A stretch of 64,000 nucleotides of DNA from JBFLVU01 sp964589625 (GCA_964589625.1 CAZPSH010000008.1:65003-129002); one strand, 5' to 3'. Positions 49,978 through 58,083 are shown, counted from the stretch's first letter. Numbers and translations are program-made. The notes: generated from the letters alone by a model not told the origin.

Positions 49978-52881
49978 ATGAAGACCGGCGACTGGGGCAC
50001 CTTTGCGGAGAAGTTCCGCCTGGCGGTGGAGTCTTCCCTGGAGACCCACTTCGGGAGGGGCCTCTCGGGCCTGGAGTTGGAGTTCAACGTTCTGGACCGG
50101 GAGCTCCGGCCCGTGACCGCCGTGGGGTACGGGCCCGAGAGGAGGTCCTTCGCGGACCACCTCATGGACCGGTACCTGCCCGAGGCCGCGCGCCCACGCT
50201 TCCAGCTCGAGGTGTTCCACTGGATGATCGAGGGGGCCACCCGCCCCTACTATTCGGCCCGCGGGACAGCCCTGGAGGGGAGGCTTCTCGAGGCCGCGGC
50301 GTGGAACGCGCTGGCCCGAGCCGGTCTCGCCTTCGGGGAGCGCTTCTTCGCCCTCCACGGAAACGTCCCTTACCCCGTGGACGTCGACGGGGACGCCATC
50401 CCCGACGGCTGGAGCCTGGCGAAGAAGAAGTACCTGGCCCGGTGCGTGGCGCTCTTCGGGCCCGATCTGGCCACGGCGGGCATCCACACCAACCACTCCT
50501 ACCCCGAGTCGCTCCTCTCCTGGGACTTCTTCCACCTCCCGCGCCACCGGAGGGAGGGCCGCACCCTCATCGACTTCCGCAACGACGCCCTCATCCGGGC
50601 CACGCGCCTTCTGCGGCCTTTTTGCCCCCTCTTCATCGCGGTCTCCGCCTCCACGCCCTTCGCGTGGGAGAGGGTGGAGGGGGCTCCCGCCGTGGTGCTC
50701 ACGAAGCGGGACAGCAACCGCCTCCTGACCTTCCCCAACCCGCCCGAATTGGACGTGCCGTACCTGTACGCGAGCCACGCCGACTACCTCCGCATCTCCT
50801 ACGACCTGGTGCGCCGCGGCGTGCGCTTCGGGGCGAACAACTGGACGCCCGTCCGCGCCCGCTCCGACGTGGACCCCGTGAATCGGAACATCTGGGCCAC
50901 CAGCGAACAGCTCCAGCGCCTGTACCAAAAGGGCCTCTACCGGGCCGGGGAGCGCGCCGATTTCGAGGAGGCCGAGCAGGCCCTCCTCGTGGAGAACCTC
51001 TGCGCGCGGGTGGACCTCCCCATGACCCGGGTGGAGGTGCGCACCGACGAGGGCGGGGACGACTTCGCCCTCTCCCTGGCGAAGATCGTCTTCAAGGAAC
51101 TCCTTCTGCTTCGGATCTACGCGGACGAGTCCTTCGGCGCCGCCTTCGTCTACGACGCCGACGACGTTCAGCGGGCTCGCCGAAACGAGGACGCGGCGGC
51201 GCGGTCGGGTCTCGAGGCCCGGATCGAGGACCCCTTCACCGGCGCCCCGGTGGCCCTCCGCGAATCCCTCGCGGCCACCCTCGCCGACCTCGATCCGCTG
51301 GCACGGGCCCTGGAGTGGCGCGAGGCCCTGTCCCCCCTCGCCGAGATGGCCGCCGGAGGGGCAAACCCCGCCGGTTGCACCCGGGAGTGGTTCCGCTCGC
51401 GTCTGGATTCTCCGCGGAAGGCCCCCTCGGGCGCCCCCATCGTCCCCAGGGAGGTCTTCACCGAATGGCTCGAAGCGCGGGGCCGGCTCCTCGAGGAGGA
51501 GTTAAGGGACGCGGCCTCCATGGCGAGGGGTCTCGGGGACGAGGAGGGGAAGGTCCGCCCGCTCCTCTTCGAGGCGGCCCAGGAGTCGGAGTCCGACGCC
51601 GTCGTGGCCGTTCGGATCGGGGCGGCAACCCGCCCGCGGGTTCTGGCGGTTTCGGAGGATCCCGAAGGAGAGACCGTCGGCCTGGCCGCCGAACTCATCC
51701 GGATCCCCTCCGTCACCAACTGCCCCCGGGAGCGGCTGAAGGAGGTCTGGCGCTGTGCGCGTTTCCTCGTGACCCGCCTCCAGGACTCGGGCGCCGAGGT
51801 CCGCCTCTTCGAGGGCGGAAAGTACCCCGCCGTCCTCGCGGGCTTCCCCGGCCGGCTCCTGGCGCCCGTCGTCCTTTCGGGCCATTTCGACGTCGTGGAG
51901 CCGGACCCCGACGACCTTCAGTTCGAGCCCCGCGTGGAGGGGGACTACCTCTGGGGCCGGGGGAGCGCCGACATGAAGACCGTGGTGGCCACGGACCTCG
52001 TGTGGATGCGGAGGAGGATCCAGAAGGGCCCGCCCTTCCCGCCCATCTGCCTCCTCTTCGTGGGCAACGAGGAGAACGGAGAGTCCGAGCCCTGCGGCAC
52101 GCCCCACGTTCTCGAAGAACTGCGCCAGACCCACGGGTGGTCGCCGGGCCTCATGATTCTCGGCGAGCGGACCGGGGAGAAGGGGGACGAGCGCTTCGGC
52201 GAGATCTGCACCTCCAACCGGGGCGTCATCCGGGTCCGCGTCACCGCGCGGGGGGAGCGGGCCCACACGGGCATGGCCGGGGCTCCGGCCGACCTCTCCG
52301 AAAGGCTCATCGCGGCCCGGGCCGCCATCGCCGGACTGCTGGAGGACCGCTTCACGCGGAAGGCGGACGACGGCTGGGTCACGGGCGTCCGGTTTCCCTT
52401 CCTCTCCTTTGGCGAGCCCGGTGTGTACAACATCACGCCCGGCGACGCCGTCCTTGGCATCGAGGTGCGGCCCATCCCCGAGGACGACGTGGACGGATTC
52501 CTGGAGGCCCTCCGGCGCCTTTGCGGGGCCTCGGGCCTCGAAATGGAGGCCGAGGTCCGCGAGGCGGGAGTCACCTGTCCGCCGGAGAATCCCTATCTGG
52601 GTTCGCTCCTTCGGGCCGCCCGATCCGTTCAGGGAGGCCCGCCCCGGATCGGACGCAAGCTGGCCGGAACCTCGGCCCGCTTCGCCCCCGGAGGGGCCGC
52701 CGTAGTCTGGGGTCAGACCGGCATCGGCCCCCACACCCGCCATGAACGGCATTTCATACCGAGCATCGCCCCCTACCTCGAAACCCTCGACGCCCTTTCG
52801 GAGGATCTGGCCGGCCGGGCGGGGGGGGAGGCTTGCGCATCGGGGTCCCCGAGGGGGGCGGCCAGGAGGGAGGACCCATGA
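49978..52881 (+). CDS. Fusion: glutamate-cysteine-ligase-like + M20 peptidase
   Basis: 967 residues with two enzyme modules. Residues about 1-550 resemble glutamate-cysteine ligase/carboxylate-amine ligases (GLELEFNVLD, FQLEVFHWMIEGATRPY, TAGIHTNHSYPESLLSWDFF). Residues about 555-950 are a complete M20 metallopeptidase: LSGHFDVVEPD, WGRGSADMKT, VGNEENGESEP, LGERTGEK and RHERHFIPS provide the metal ligands and catalytic Glu, and a dimerisation domain lies between (AHTGMAGAPADLSERLI). No stop or frameshift separates them. M20 enzymes cleave amides of small peptides or N-acyl amino acids. I do not know this fusion from a characterised pathway. Confidence 0.8.
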   Translation: MKTGDWGTFAEKFRLAVESSLETHFGRGLSGLELEFNVLDRELRPVTAVGYGPERRSFADHLMDRYLPEAARPRFQLEVFHWMIEGATRPYYSARGTALEGRLLEAAAWNALARAGLAFGERFFALHGNVPYPVDVDGDAIPDGWSLAKKKYLARCVALFGPDLATAGIHTNHSYPESLLSWDFFHLPRHRREGRTLIDFRNDALIRATRLLRPFCPLFIAVSASTPFAWERVEGAPAVVLTKRDSNRLLTFPNPPELDVPYLYASHADYLRISYDLVRRGVRFGANNWTPVRARSDVDPVNRNIWATSEQLQRLYQKGLYRAGERADFEEAEQALLVENLCARVDLPMTRVEVRTDEGGDDFALSLAKIVFKELLLLRIYADESFGAAFVYDADDVQRARRNEDAAARSGLEARIEDPFTGAPVALRESLAATLADLDPLARALEWREALSPLAEMAAGGANPAGCTREWFRSRLDSPRKAPSGAPIVPREVFTEWLEARGRLLEEELRDAASMARGLGDEEGKVRPLLFEAAQESESDAVVAVRIGAATRPRVLAVSEDPEGETVGLAAELIRIPSVTNCPRERLKEVWRCARFLVTRLQDSGAEVRLFEGGKYPAVLAGFPGRLLAPVVLSGHFDVVEPDPDDLQFEPRVEGDYLWGRGSADMKTVVATDLVWMRRRIQKGPPFPPICLLFVGNEENGESEPCGTPHVLEELRQTHGWSPGLMILGERTGEKGDERFGEICTSNRGVIRVRVTARGERAHTGMAGAPADLSERLIAARAAIAGLLEDRFTRKADDGWVTGVRFPFLSFGEPGVYNITPGDAVLGIEVRPIPEDDVDGFLEALRRLCGASGLEMEAEVREAGVTCPPENPYLGSLLRAARSVQGGPPRIGRKLAGTSARFAPGGAAVVWGQTGIGPHTRHERHFIPSIAPYLETLDALSEDLAGRAGGEACASGSPRGAARREDP

Positions 52882-53171
52882 CGTCGAACCGGAGAGCGAA
52901 GCGGGTGGAGGTGGCGAAACCCCCGAAGGCGGAGGCCCCCGGCGCAAGCAAGTCGGCCCAGCGCATCCACCGTCTCTTCGATATCTTCCAGGAGGCCGTC
53001 GAGGCCGAACGCAGTGCTCGCCGGCGCTACGAGGAGGCGGCCAGCCTCTGCGAGGACGCCCAGCTCAAAGCCATCCTCCTCGAGTTCGCCGAGGACGAGC
53101 TCAAGCACGAGCGCGAGATCCTCCTGAGGTTCCAGGAGGTCGCCCGGAAAATCCAGGGCGACGTCCACTGA
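52878..53171 (+). CDS. Small ferritin-like (rubrerythrin-type) helical protein
   Basis: 97 residues from ATG 52878 (GGAGGGAGG upstream; ATGA overlap with the fusion gene). After a basic, disordered N-terminus come two helices: VEAERSARRRYEEAASLCED and ILLEFAEDELKHEREILLRF. The E-x6-Y and E-x2-H spacing is that of half a ferritin-like di-iron domain, so two copies would be needed per site. The function is unknown. Coupling to the fusion gene suggests joint use. Confidence 0.6.
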   Translation: MTSNRRAKRVEVAKPPKAEAPGASKSAQRIHRLFDIFQEAVEAERSARRRYEEAASLCEDAQLKAILLEFAEDELKHEREILLRFQEVARKIQGDVH

Positions 53172-53250
53172 CGAGGGAACACTCCGGCCCGGGTCCCCGC
53201 CTTCGACCCCGGATGCCCTTTGCCCTTCGAGATCGCGCCTGTTCCCCCCC

Positions 53251-53279
53251 TTGACAGGTTCGGATCGATCCCCTACTCT
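53251..53279 (+). promoter_or_regulatory. Promoter of the RHH gene with palindromic spacer
   Basis: TTGACA (consensus -35), 17 bases, TACTCT (-10). The spacer contains the perfect 10-bp palindrome GGATCGATCC (53262-53271), a possible operator for the RHH protein encoded next. Predicted leader about 14 bases. Confidence 0.6.
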
Positions 53280-53299
53280 ACACTCTTAATGGAGTGCGA

Positions 53300-53512
53300 A
53301 TGGAGCCACGAGTCACCCTCAAGATCCCGAGGCCCCTCTACGAGCGGCTCTCCGTCCTCATCGAAGGCAGCGGGTTTGCCTCGGTGACGGAGTTCGCGGT
53401 CTACGTTCTGAGGGACCTCGTTTCCCACCAGGAGGGAACACCCGAAGGAACCCTTTCGGCCCGCGAGGTGGAGGCCATTCGCAAGCGCCTGAAACACATG
53501 GGGTATTTGTAG
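53300..53512 (+). CDS. Ribbon-helix-helix (CopG-like) regulator
   Basis: 70 residues. RVTLKIPRPLYERLSVLIEG gives the N-terminal beta-strand and first helix, and SVTEFAVYVLRDLVS the second helix of an RHH/Arc-type DNA-binding fold. It ends in RKRLKHMGYL, the tail shared with three other proteins in this region. ATG 53300 follows GGAG by five bases. A palindrome in its own promoter suggests autoregulation. Short tandem repeats begin at its stop codon. Confidence 0.65.
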   Translation: MEPRVTLKIPRPLYERLSVLIEGSGFASVTEFAVYVLRDLVSHQEGTPEGTLSAREVEAIRKRLKHMGYL

Positions 53513-53559
53513 GGGAGTAAGTGAGTAGGGGAGTAGGTGAGTAGGGGAGTAGGGAGGGA
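53512..53559. repeat. 16-bp tandem repeat, three copies
   Basis: GGGGAGTAAGTGAGTA, GGGGAGTAGGTGAGTA and GGGGAGTAGGGAGGGA lie head to tail, starting at the last base of the RHH stop codon. They have no ORF or dyad symmetry. The nearby heptad arrays at 56477 and 60727 also follow genes with the same C-terminal tail. Confidence 0.85.
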
Positions 53560-53642
53560 AGAAGCCAACTTCGGGAGGATGTGGCGGGAAGGCCGCCGTT
53601 TCTTCCTCTCGCCTTCCACGACCCTTTCGGAGGACGGCCCGC

Positions 53643-55025
53643 GTGAAAGCCAAAAAGGTCTTCATCTTCGGCATGGACTGCATGGAACCGAGCCTCGTCT
53701 TCGGCGAGTGGAAAGACGACCTGCCGAACCTGCGCCGCCTGGCGGAAGGCGGGGCGTGGGGACCCATGAAATCCACGGTGCCCGCCATCACGGTGCCCGC
53801 CTGGACCGCCATGATGACCAGCAAAGACCCGGGCACCCTGGGTTTTTACGGCTTCCGGAACCGCAAGTCCTACGACTACGACGAGCTCTTCTTCGCCAAC
53901 GCCGCCTACGTCAAGGAGAAGACGCTCTGGCAGCACCTGTCCCGAAACCGCCTGTCGAGCGTGGTCCTCGGCGTTCCCCAGACCTATCCCCCGAAGCCCC
54001 TCAACGGGACCCTTGTGGGGTGCTTCCTCACGCCCGACAAGGGGGTCCAGTACACCTGGCCCGACGAGGCCAAGCACGAGCTCGACCGCCTCGCCGAGGG
54101 CGACTACATCATTGACGTGAAGGATTTCCGGACGGAGAACAAGGCGGCCCTTCTCGACCAGATCTACGTCATGACGAGGCGCCGCTTCAAGGTCGTTCGG
54201 GAGTGGGTCCGGACCAAGCCCTGGGACTTTTTCATGTTCGTGGAGATGGGCGTGGACCGCATCCACCACGCCTTCTGGCGCTACCACGACCGGGAGCACC
54301 GACTCTACGAGAAGGGCCACCCCTTCGAGTTCGCCATCCGAGACTACTACCGCTACCTCGACGGGGAGATCGGATCCGTCCTGGACCTGCTCCCCGAGGG
54401 CGTCCAGACCTGGGTCGTTTCGGACCACGGGGCGCGGACCATGCGTGGGGCCATCTGCGTCAACGAGTTTTTCCGCCGGGAGGGGCTCCTCGCCCTCAAG
54501 GAGGAGCCCACGGAGCCGCGCAAGCTCAAGACGCACGACATTGATTGGTCGCGAACCGTCTGCTGGGGCGAGGGGGGCTACTACTCGCGGATCTTCATGA
54601 ACGTGAAGGGCAGGGAGCCCCAGGGCATCGTGGAGCCGGCCGACTACGAGAAAACTCGGACCCTCATCAAGGAGAAGCTCGAGGCCCTGGGGGACGAGGC
54701 CGACCGCCCCATCGGGACCGTGGCGCACCGGCCGGAGGACCTCTACCGGAAGGTCAACGGCGTGCCCCCCGACCTCATCGTGTACTTCGGCGACCTGGCC
54801 TGGCGCAGCGCGGGCAGCGTAGGGACGGGCGCCATCCACGTCTTCGAGAACGACACGGGCCCCGACGACGCCAACCACGCCCAGTTCGGTATGTTCATCC
54901 TCAACGGCCCCGGCGTGGCGCCCGGGCGACGCGACGGCGTCACGCTCTATGACGTGACCCCCACCGTCCTTCGGACCTTCGGAATCCCGGCTCCCGAAGA
55001 CCTGGTCGGAAAGGGAATCGAGTGA
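53643..55025 (+). CDS. AlkP-superfamily phosphodiesterase/nucleotidase-like protein
   Basis: 460 residues. IFGMDCMEPSLVFGEW, PAITVPAWTAMMTSKDPGTL (Thr nucleophile region), GFYGFRNRKS and VVSDHGARTM (metal-binding Asp-His) are signatures of the type I phosphodiesterase/nucleotide pyrophosphatase group. The C-terminal NHAQFGMFILNGPGVAPG supplies the last metal ligand. There is no signal peptide, so cytoplasmic. GTG 53643. The substrate is unknown. It overlaps the sulfotransferase by 4 bases (GTGA). Confidence 0.82.
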   Translation: MKAKKVFIFGMDCMEPSLVFGEWKDDLPNLRRLAEGGAWGPMKSTVPAITVPAWTAMMTSKDPGTLGFYGFRNRKSYDYDELFFANAAYVKEKTLWQHLSRNRLSSVVLGVPQTYPPKPLNGTLVGCFLTPDKGVQYTWPDEAKHELDRLAEGDYIIDVKDFRTENKAALLDQIYVMTRRRFKVVREWVRTKPWDFFMFVEMGVDRIHHAFWRYHDREHRLYEKGHPFEFAIRDYYRYLDGEIGSVLDLLPEGVQTWVVSDHGARTMRGAICVNEFFRREGLLALKEEPTEPRKLKTHDIDWSRTVCWGEGGYYSRIFMNVKGREPQGIVEPADYEKTRTLIKEKLEALGDEADRPIGTVAHRPEDLYRKVNGVPPDLIVYFGDLAWRSAGSVGTGAIHVFENDTGPDDANHAQFGMFILNGPGVAPGRRDGVTLYDVTPTVLRTFGIPAPEDLVGKGIE

Positions 55026-55816
55026 CCGGCGACCTCCTCACCCGGCTCGCCCGCCTCCGCCGCCGGTTCGACGGGCCGAAGGTGCTCGTCACGAGCCTGC
55101 CCAAATCCGGAACCCACCTCCTCCTCAACGCGCTCCTGGCCTCGCCCGGCCTGCGCCTGCGGGAGGGGGGGAGAAACTGGGCCCTGGAGGAGGGCGAGCG
55201 CGCCCGCCTGCTGCGGTCCATCGGGCGCGGGGAGGTCCTGTACGGCCACTACCCCTATGCCCCCCAGGACGCGGAAACCCTGAAGCGGTGCGGCGCCCGC
55301 GTCGTCCTCATGCTCAGGGACCCGAGGGACGTGGCCGTCTCCCTCGCCCACTACATCCTCAAGCAGGGCGACGCCCACCGGCTCGGCCCGTACTTCCGCG
55401 ACCGGCTCCCCGATTTCGACGCGCGCCTCATGGCCTGCATCCGCGGCGTCACGGCCGGGGAGTCGGGCGCGAAAAGCGGCCTGGAGGATTTGGGCACCCG
55501 ATTCCGTTCCTTTCTGGGATGGGCCCGCGAGGACGGCGCGCTCCTGTGCCGGTTCGAGGAGCTGGTGGGCGCCCGGGGCGGCGGCTCCGATGAGGTGCAA
55601 CGGAAGGCCCTCGGAGACCTCTACCGGTTCGCGGGTCTTCCCTCCTCCGGGGCCATGGTGGAGGAGGCGGCCCTTCAACTCTATTCGACGCACAGCACCA
55701 CCTTCCGCAAGGGGGTGGTGGGAGACTGGAGAGAGCATTTCAAACCGTCGCACGTGGAGGCCTTCGCGGCCGTGATGAACGGCGCCGAGGTCCAGGCCGG
55801 CTACGGATTGGCATAA
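55022..55816 (+). CDS. PAPS-dependent sulfotransferase
   Basis: 264 residues. The 5'-phosphosulfate loop is LVTSLPKSGTHLLLNALLA, the 3'-phosphate motif is LMLRDPRDVAVSLAHYIL, and FRKGVVGDWREHF near the C-terminus matches RKGxxGDWK of cytosolic-type sulfotransferases. It moves sulfate from PAPS to an acceptor, here probably a glycan or lipid precursor. GTG 55022 is coupled to the AlkP-like gene. cysC, which makes PAPS, follows after 35 bases. Confidence 0.88.
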   Translation: MTGDLLTRLARLRRRFDGPKVLVTSLPKSGTHLLLNALLASPGLRLREGGRNWALEEGERARLLRSIGRGEVLYGHYPYAPQDAETLKRCGARVVLMLRDPRDVAVSLAHYILKQGDAHRLGPYFRDRLPDFDARLMACIRGVTAGESGAKSGLEDLGTRFRSFLGWAREDGALLCRFEELVGARGGGSDEVQRKALGDLYRFAGLPSSGAMVEEAALQLYSTHSTTFRKGVVGDWREHFKPSHVEAFAAVMNGAEVQAGYGLA

Positions 55817-55851
55817 CGGAATTCCCCCGGCCGGGGGACAGGAGCGAGACC

Positions 55852-56475
55852 ATGGCGGGAAACGGAAAGGGATTCGTCCTCTGGTTCACGGGGCTGTCCG
55901 GGTCGGGCAAGTCGACCCTGTCCAAACTGGTGGAGGACCGACTCCTAGAGCGCGGCCTTCCGGTGGAGGTCCTGGACGGGGACGAGGTGCGAACGAACCT
56001 CTCGAAAGGGCTCGGCTTCTCCAAGGAGGACCGCGACACCAACATCCGCCGCATCGGGTACGTGGCCAAACTTCTCGCCCGCAACGGCGCCTGCGCCATC
56101 ACGGCGGCCATCTCCCCCTACCGGGAGATCCGGGATGAAGTCCGCGCCGGGGTCGAGGAGCGCTCCGTCTTCGTGGAGTGCTACCTCGACTGCCCCCTGG
56201 AGAAGCTTATGGAGCGGGACGTGAAGGGCCTGTACAAGAAGGCCCTCTCCGGCGAGATCCCTCACTTCACGGGCGTTTCCGATCCCTACGAGCCTCCCCT
56301 CAAGCCCGAGGTCGTGGTCTACACGGGCGGCGAGCCCCCCGAGCAATCCTGCGCCCGCATCGTCAAGACCCTCGAGATGCTCCAGCTCGTGCCCACGGTT
56401 GTGGGGGACGACTACGGCGCCGAAGAGGAGGCCGTCGTGGCGGCCCGCCTCAAGGACCTTGGGTATCTGGGGTGA
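55852..56475 (+). CDS. cysC: Adenylylsulfate (APS) kinase
   Basis: 207 residues. P-loop LWFTGLSGSGKSTLSKLVED, LDGDEVRTNLSKGLGFSKED, NIRRIGYVAKLLARNGACAI and GLYKKALSGEIPHFTGVSDP are full CysC signatures. It phosphorylates APS to PAPS, the donor for the neighbouring sulfotransferase. The last 25 residues (EEEAVVAARLKDLGYLG) are an extension beyond the usual CysC end and carry the shared LKxLGY tail. Heptad repeats begin at the stop. Confidence 0.93.
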   Translation: MAGNGKGFVLWFTGLSGSGKSTLSKLVEDRLLERGLPVEVLDGDEVRTNLSKGLGFSKEDRDTNIRRIGYVAKLLARNGACAITAAISPYREIRDEVRAGVEERSVFVECYLDCPLEKLMERDVKGLYKKALSGEIPHFTGVSDPYEPPLKPEVVVYTGGEPPEQSCARIVKTLEMLQLVPTVVGDDYGAEEEAVVAARLKDLGYLG

Positions 56476-56476
56476 G

Positions 56477-56511
56477 GACGTAGAACGTTAGACGCGAGAC
56501 GTTAGACGTGA
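56477..56511. repeat. Degenerate heptad tandem repeat (GACGTNA-type)
   Basis: Five 7-bp units in a row: GACGTAG, AACGTTA, GACGCGA, GACGTTA, GACGTGA, directly after cysC. Two more units (TGACGTC, TGACGTG) occur at 56551-56564. No ORF is present. Confidence 0.75.
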
Positions 56512-56611
56512 AGCGCGGGGACGACACAAAGCGGGTGCGGCGCCAGCCTCTGACGTCTGACGTGTTCGCCTCCTTCCCTCTCCCCGACCCCAAGGAGCTC
56601 CTTCGAAGACG

Positions 56612-57448
56612 ATGATCGACCTGCACATGCACTCCACCTGCTCGGACGGGACCTTTCGTCCCGCCGACCTCGTGCGCGAAGCGCGCGGGGCGGGGATCAC
56701 ACGCATGGCCCTCACGGACCACGACACGGTGGAGGGCCTGGCCGAGGCCGCCGAAGCGGCCCGCCGCGAAGGCGTGGCCTTCCTCGGCGGCCTGGAAATC
56801 TCCGCCGAATTCGGGCCGGGCACGCTCCACATCCTCGGCTACGGCTTCGATCCGGAGGAGCCCCACCTCCTGGAGCGCCTCGCCTTCGTCCAGAAGTGCC
56901 GAGCCGACCGGAACCCCATCATCGTGGAGCGGCTCAACGCCCTGGGCCTCGACGTGACCCTAAAGGAGATCGCCGCCCGGGCGGGCGGCGATCTCGTGGG
57001 ACGGCCCCACTTCGCCCAGACCCTCCTCGACAAGGGCTACGTCTCGAGCCGCCAGGAGGCCTTCGACCGCTACCTCGCCAAAGGCCAGCCCGCCTACGCG
57101 GACAAGGTGCGCCTGAGCCCCGCCGAGAGCATCGAGATCATCCGCCGGGCGGGCGGCGTGGCCGTCCTCGCCCACCCGCTCCAGCTCAAGATTGAAGACC
57201 CGGACTCCCTCGAGGCCTTCGTGCGGGGCCTCAAGGACCTCGGCCTCCAGGGCATGGAGTGCTACTACCGGAACCACACGGAAGAGGACGAGGCCCGCTT
57301 CACCTCCCTCGCCCGGAAATACTCCCTCCTCCGCACCGGGGGCTCGGACTTCCACGGCGCCAACCGACCCCGCATCCGCCTCGGAATCGGCGAAGGCCGG
57401 CTCAAGGTCCCCGACGCGTGCTGGGAGAAGCTTCGGAATGCCTTGTAG
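56612..57448 (+). CDS. PHP-domain phosphatase (YciV/TrpH-like; possible PAP phosphatase)
   Basis: 278 residues. The metal motifs are IDLHMHSTCSDG, LTDHDTVEGL, GLEISAE, VLAHPLQLK and GGSDFHGANRP, the full PHP set. Relatives of this subfamily (RNase AM/YciV; the Chromobacterium enzyme) hydrolyse 3',5'-nucleoside bisphosphates. PAP, the by-product of PAPS-using sulfotransferases, is such a bisphosphate, so next to cysC and a sulfotransferase a PAP-clearing role is plausible. Its stop codon (TAG 57446-57448) lies inside a REP element. Confidence 0.85.
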   Translation: MIDLHMHSTCSDGTFRPADLVREARGAGITRMALTDHDTVEGLAEAAEAARREGVAFLGGLEISAEFGPGTLHILGYGFDPEEPHLLERLAFVQKCRADRNPIIVERLNALGLDVTLKEIAARAGGDLVGRPHFAQTLLDKGYVSSRQEAFDRYLAKGQPAYADKVRLSPAESIEIIRRAGGVAVLAHPLQLKIEDPDSLEAFVRGLKDLGLQGMECYYRNHTEEDEARFTSLARKYSLLRTGGSDFHGANRPRIRLGIGEGRLKVPDACWEKLRNAL

Positions 57449-57471
57449 GAGCGCTCACCAGAGCGTTGCAG
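57443..57471 (+). repeat. REP element copy 1
   Basis: TTGTAGGAGCGCTC-ACC-AGAGCG core with flank, a GTAGGAG-headed palindrome typical of REP sequences linked to RAYT transposases. It supplies the stop codon of the PHP gene. Copy 2 lies 51 bases on, with 19 identical bases (ATGCCTTGTAGGAGCGCTC). Confidence 0.75.
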
Positions 57472-57488
57472 GCGTGAACGAACAAAGG

Positions 57489-58025
57489 ATGCCTTGTAGG
57501 AGCGCTCTCCAGAGCGCGACAGCGCCGCACCAACGCGACCTCCGCAAGGGCAGGCGCTCCCGAGAGCGGTGTTGGTATGCGATCACCAAATGCGTGTCGG
57601 GCCGCGAGCCAATCCTAACTCAAACGATTCCAGAAGGGTCCCCAGCTGATGTGGTGATGGAAAGCATCCAGCACTTGGAGGATGCGGGGGTGTGGGACTG
57701 GAAGACCTACGTCATCATGCCCGACCACGTTCACTTGGTTGTGGAACTCTCGAGCGGCAACCTCTCCCTCGCCGTGAACAACCTCGGCAAGTTCACCGCC
57801 AGACGGATCAATTCGATCCTCGGCCGGCGCGGCACGTTCTGGCAACACGGCTTTTACGAACACTGTTTGAGGTCCGAGAAGTCCCTGTGGGCGCACGTGG
57901 CGTATATCCTTGAGAATCCTGTGCGCGCGGGCCTTGCAGAGCGCTGGGAGGATTGGCCCTTCAGCGGGGCTCCACGAAACGTGACCCTGCATCGGGCTGT
58001 AACGAGCGAGGGAACCGTACGGTAA
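57489..58025 (+). CDS. REP-associated tyrosine transposase (RAYT, Y1_Tnp)
   Basis: 178 residues. CWYAITKCVSGREPIL starts the domain; MPDHVHLVVEL holds the HUH metal motif (His-x-His), TFWQHGFYEHCLRSEKSLW has the catalytic Tyr, and YILENPVRAGLAERWEDWP is the C-terminal family signature. The only in-frame starts are ATG 57489 and ATG 57438, each at the head of a REP copy, so the first residues are translated from REP DNA. RAYTs nick REP hairpins and spread them. The gene is bracketed by REPs in opposite orientation. Confidence 0.85.
   Translation: MPCRSALQSATAPHQRDLRKGRRSRERCWYAITKCVSGREPILTQTIPEGSPADVVMESIQHLEDAGVWDWKTYVIMPDHVHLVVELSSGNLSLAVNNLGKFTARRINSILGRRGTFWQHGFYEHCLRSEKSLWAHVAYILENPVRAGLAERWEDWPFSGAPRNVTLHRAVTSEGTVR
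57494..57522 (+). repeat. REP element copy 2
   Basis: TTGTAGGAGCGCTCTCCAGA core then GCGCGACAG; the arms CGCTCT and AGAGCG pair around CC. It is in the same orientation as copy 1 and lies within the first codons of the transposase gene. Confidence 0.75.
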
Positions 58026-58042
58026 TTCGCGCCGAATAGGAA

Positions 58043-58073
58043 CGATCGGCCTCTGGAGAGGCCTCCTACAGGG
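58043..58073 (-). repeat. REP element copy 3, inverted
   Basis: On the minus strand it reads CCTGTAGGAGGCCTCTCCAG then AGGCCGATCG. The head TGTAGGAG is conserved, and the palindrome arms (GCCTCT, AGAGGC) show compensating changes relative to copies 1 and 2. It ends 11 bases before the next gene. Confidence 0.75.
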
Positions 58074-58083
58074 AGAACGCCCC

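Noticed and set aside
48408..50240. 610-codon minus-strand frame over the aminotransferase
   Set aside because: Antisense to a PLP enzyme with all motifs; composition is typical of GC-rich shadows.
57192..57488. N-terminal extension of the transposase frame back to 57192
   Set aside because: The extension lies antiphase within the PHP gene and has no transposase similarity; it is read from PHP and REP DNA.
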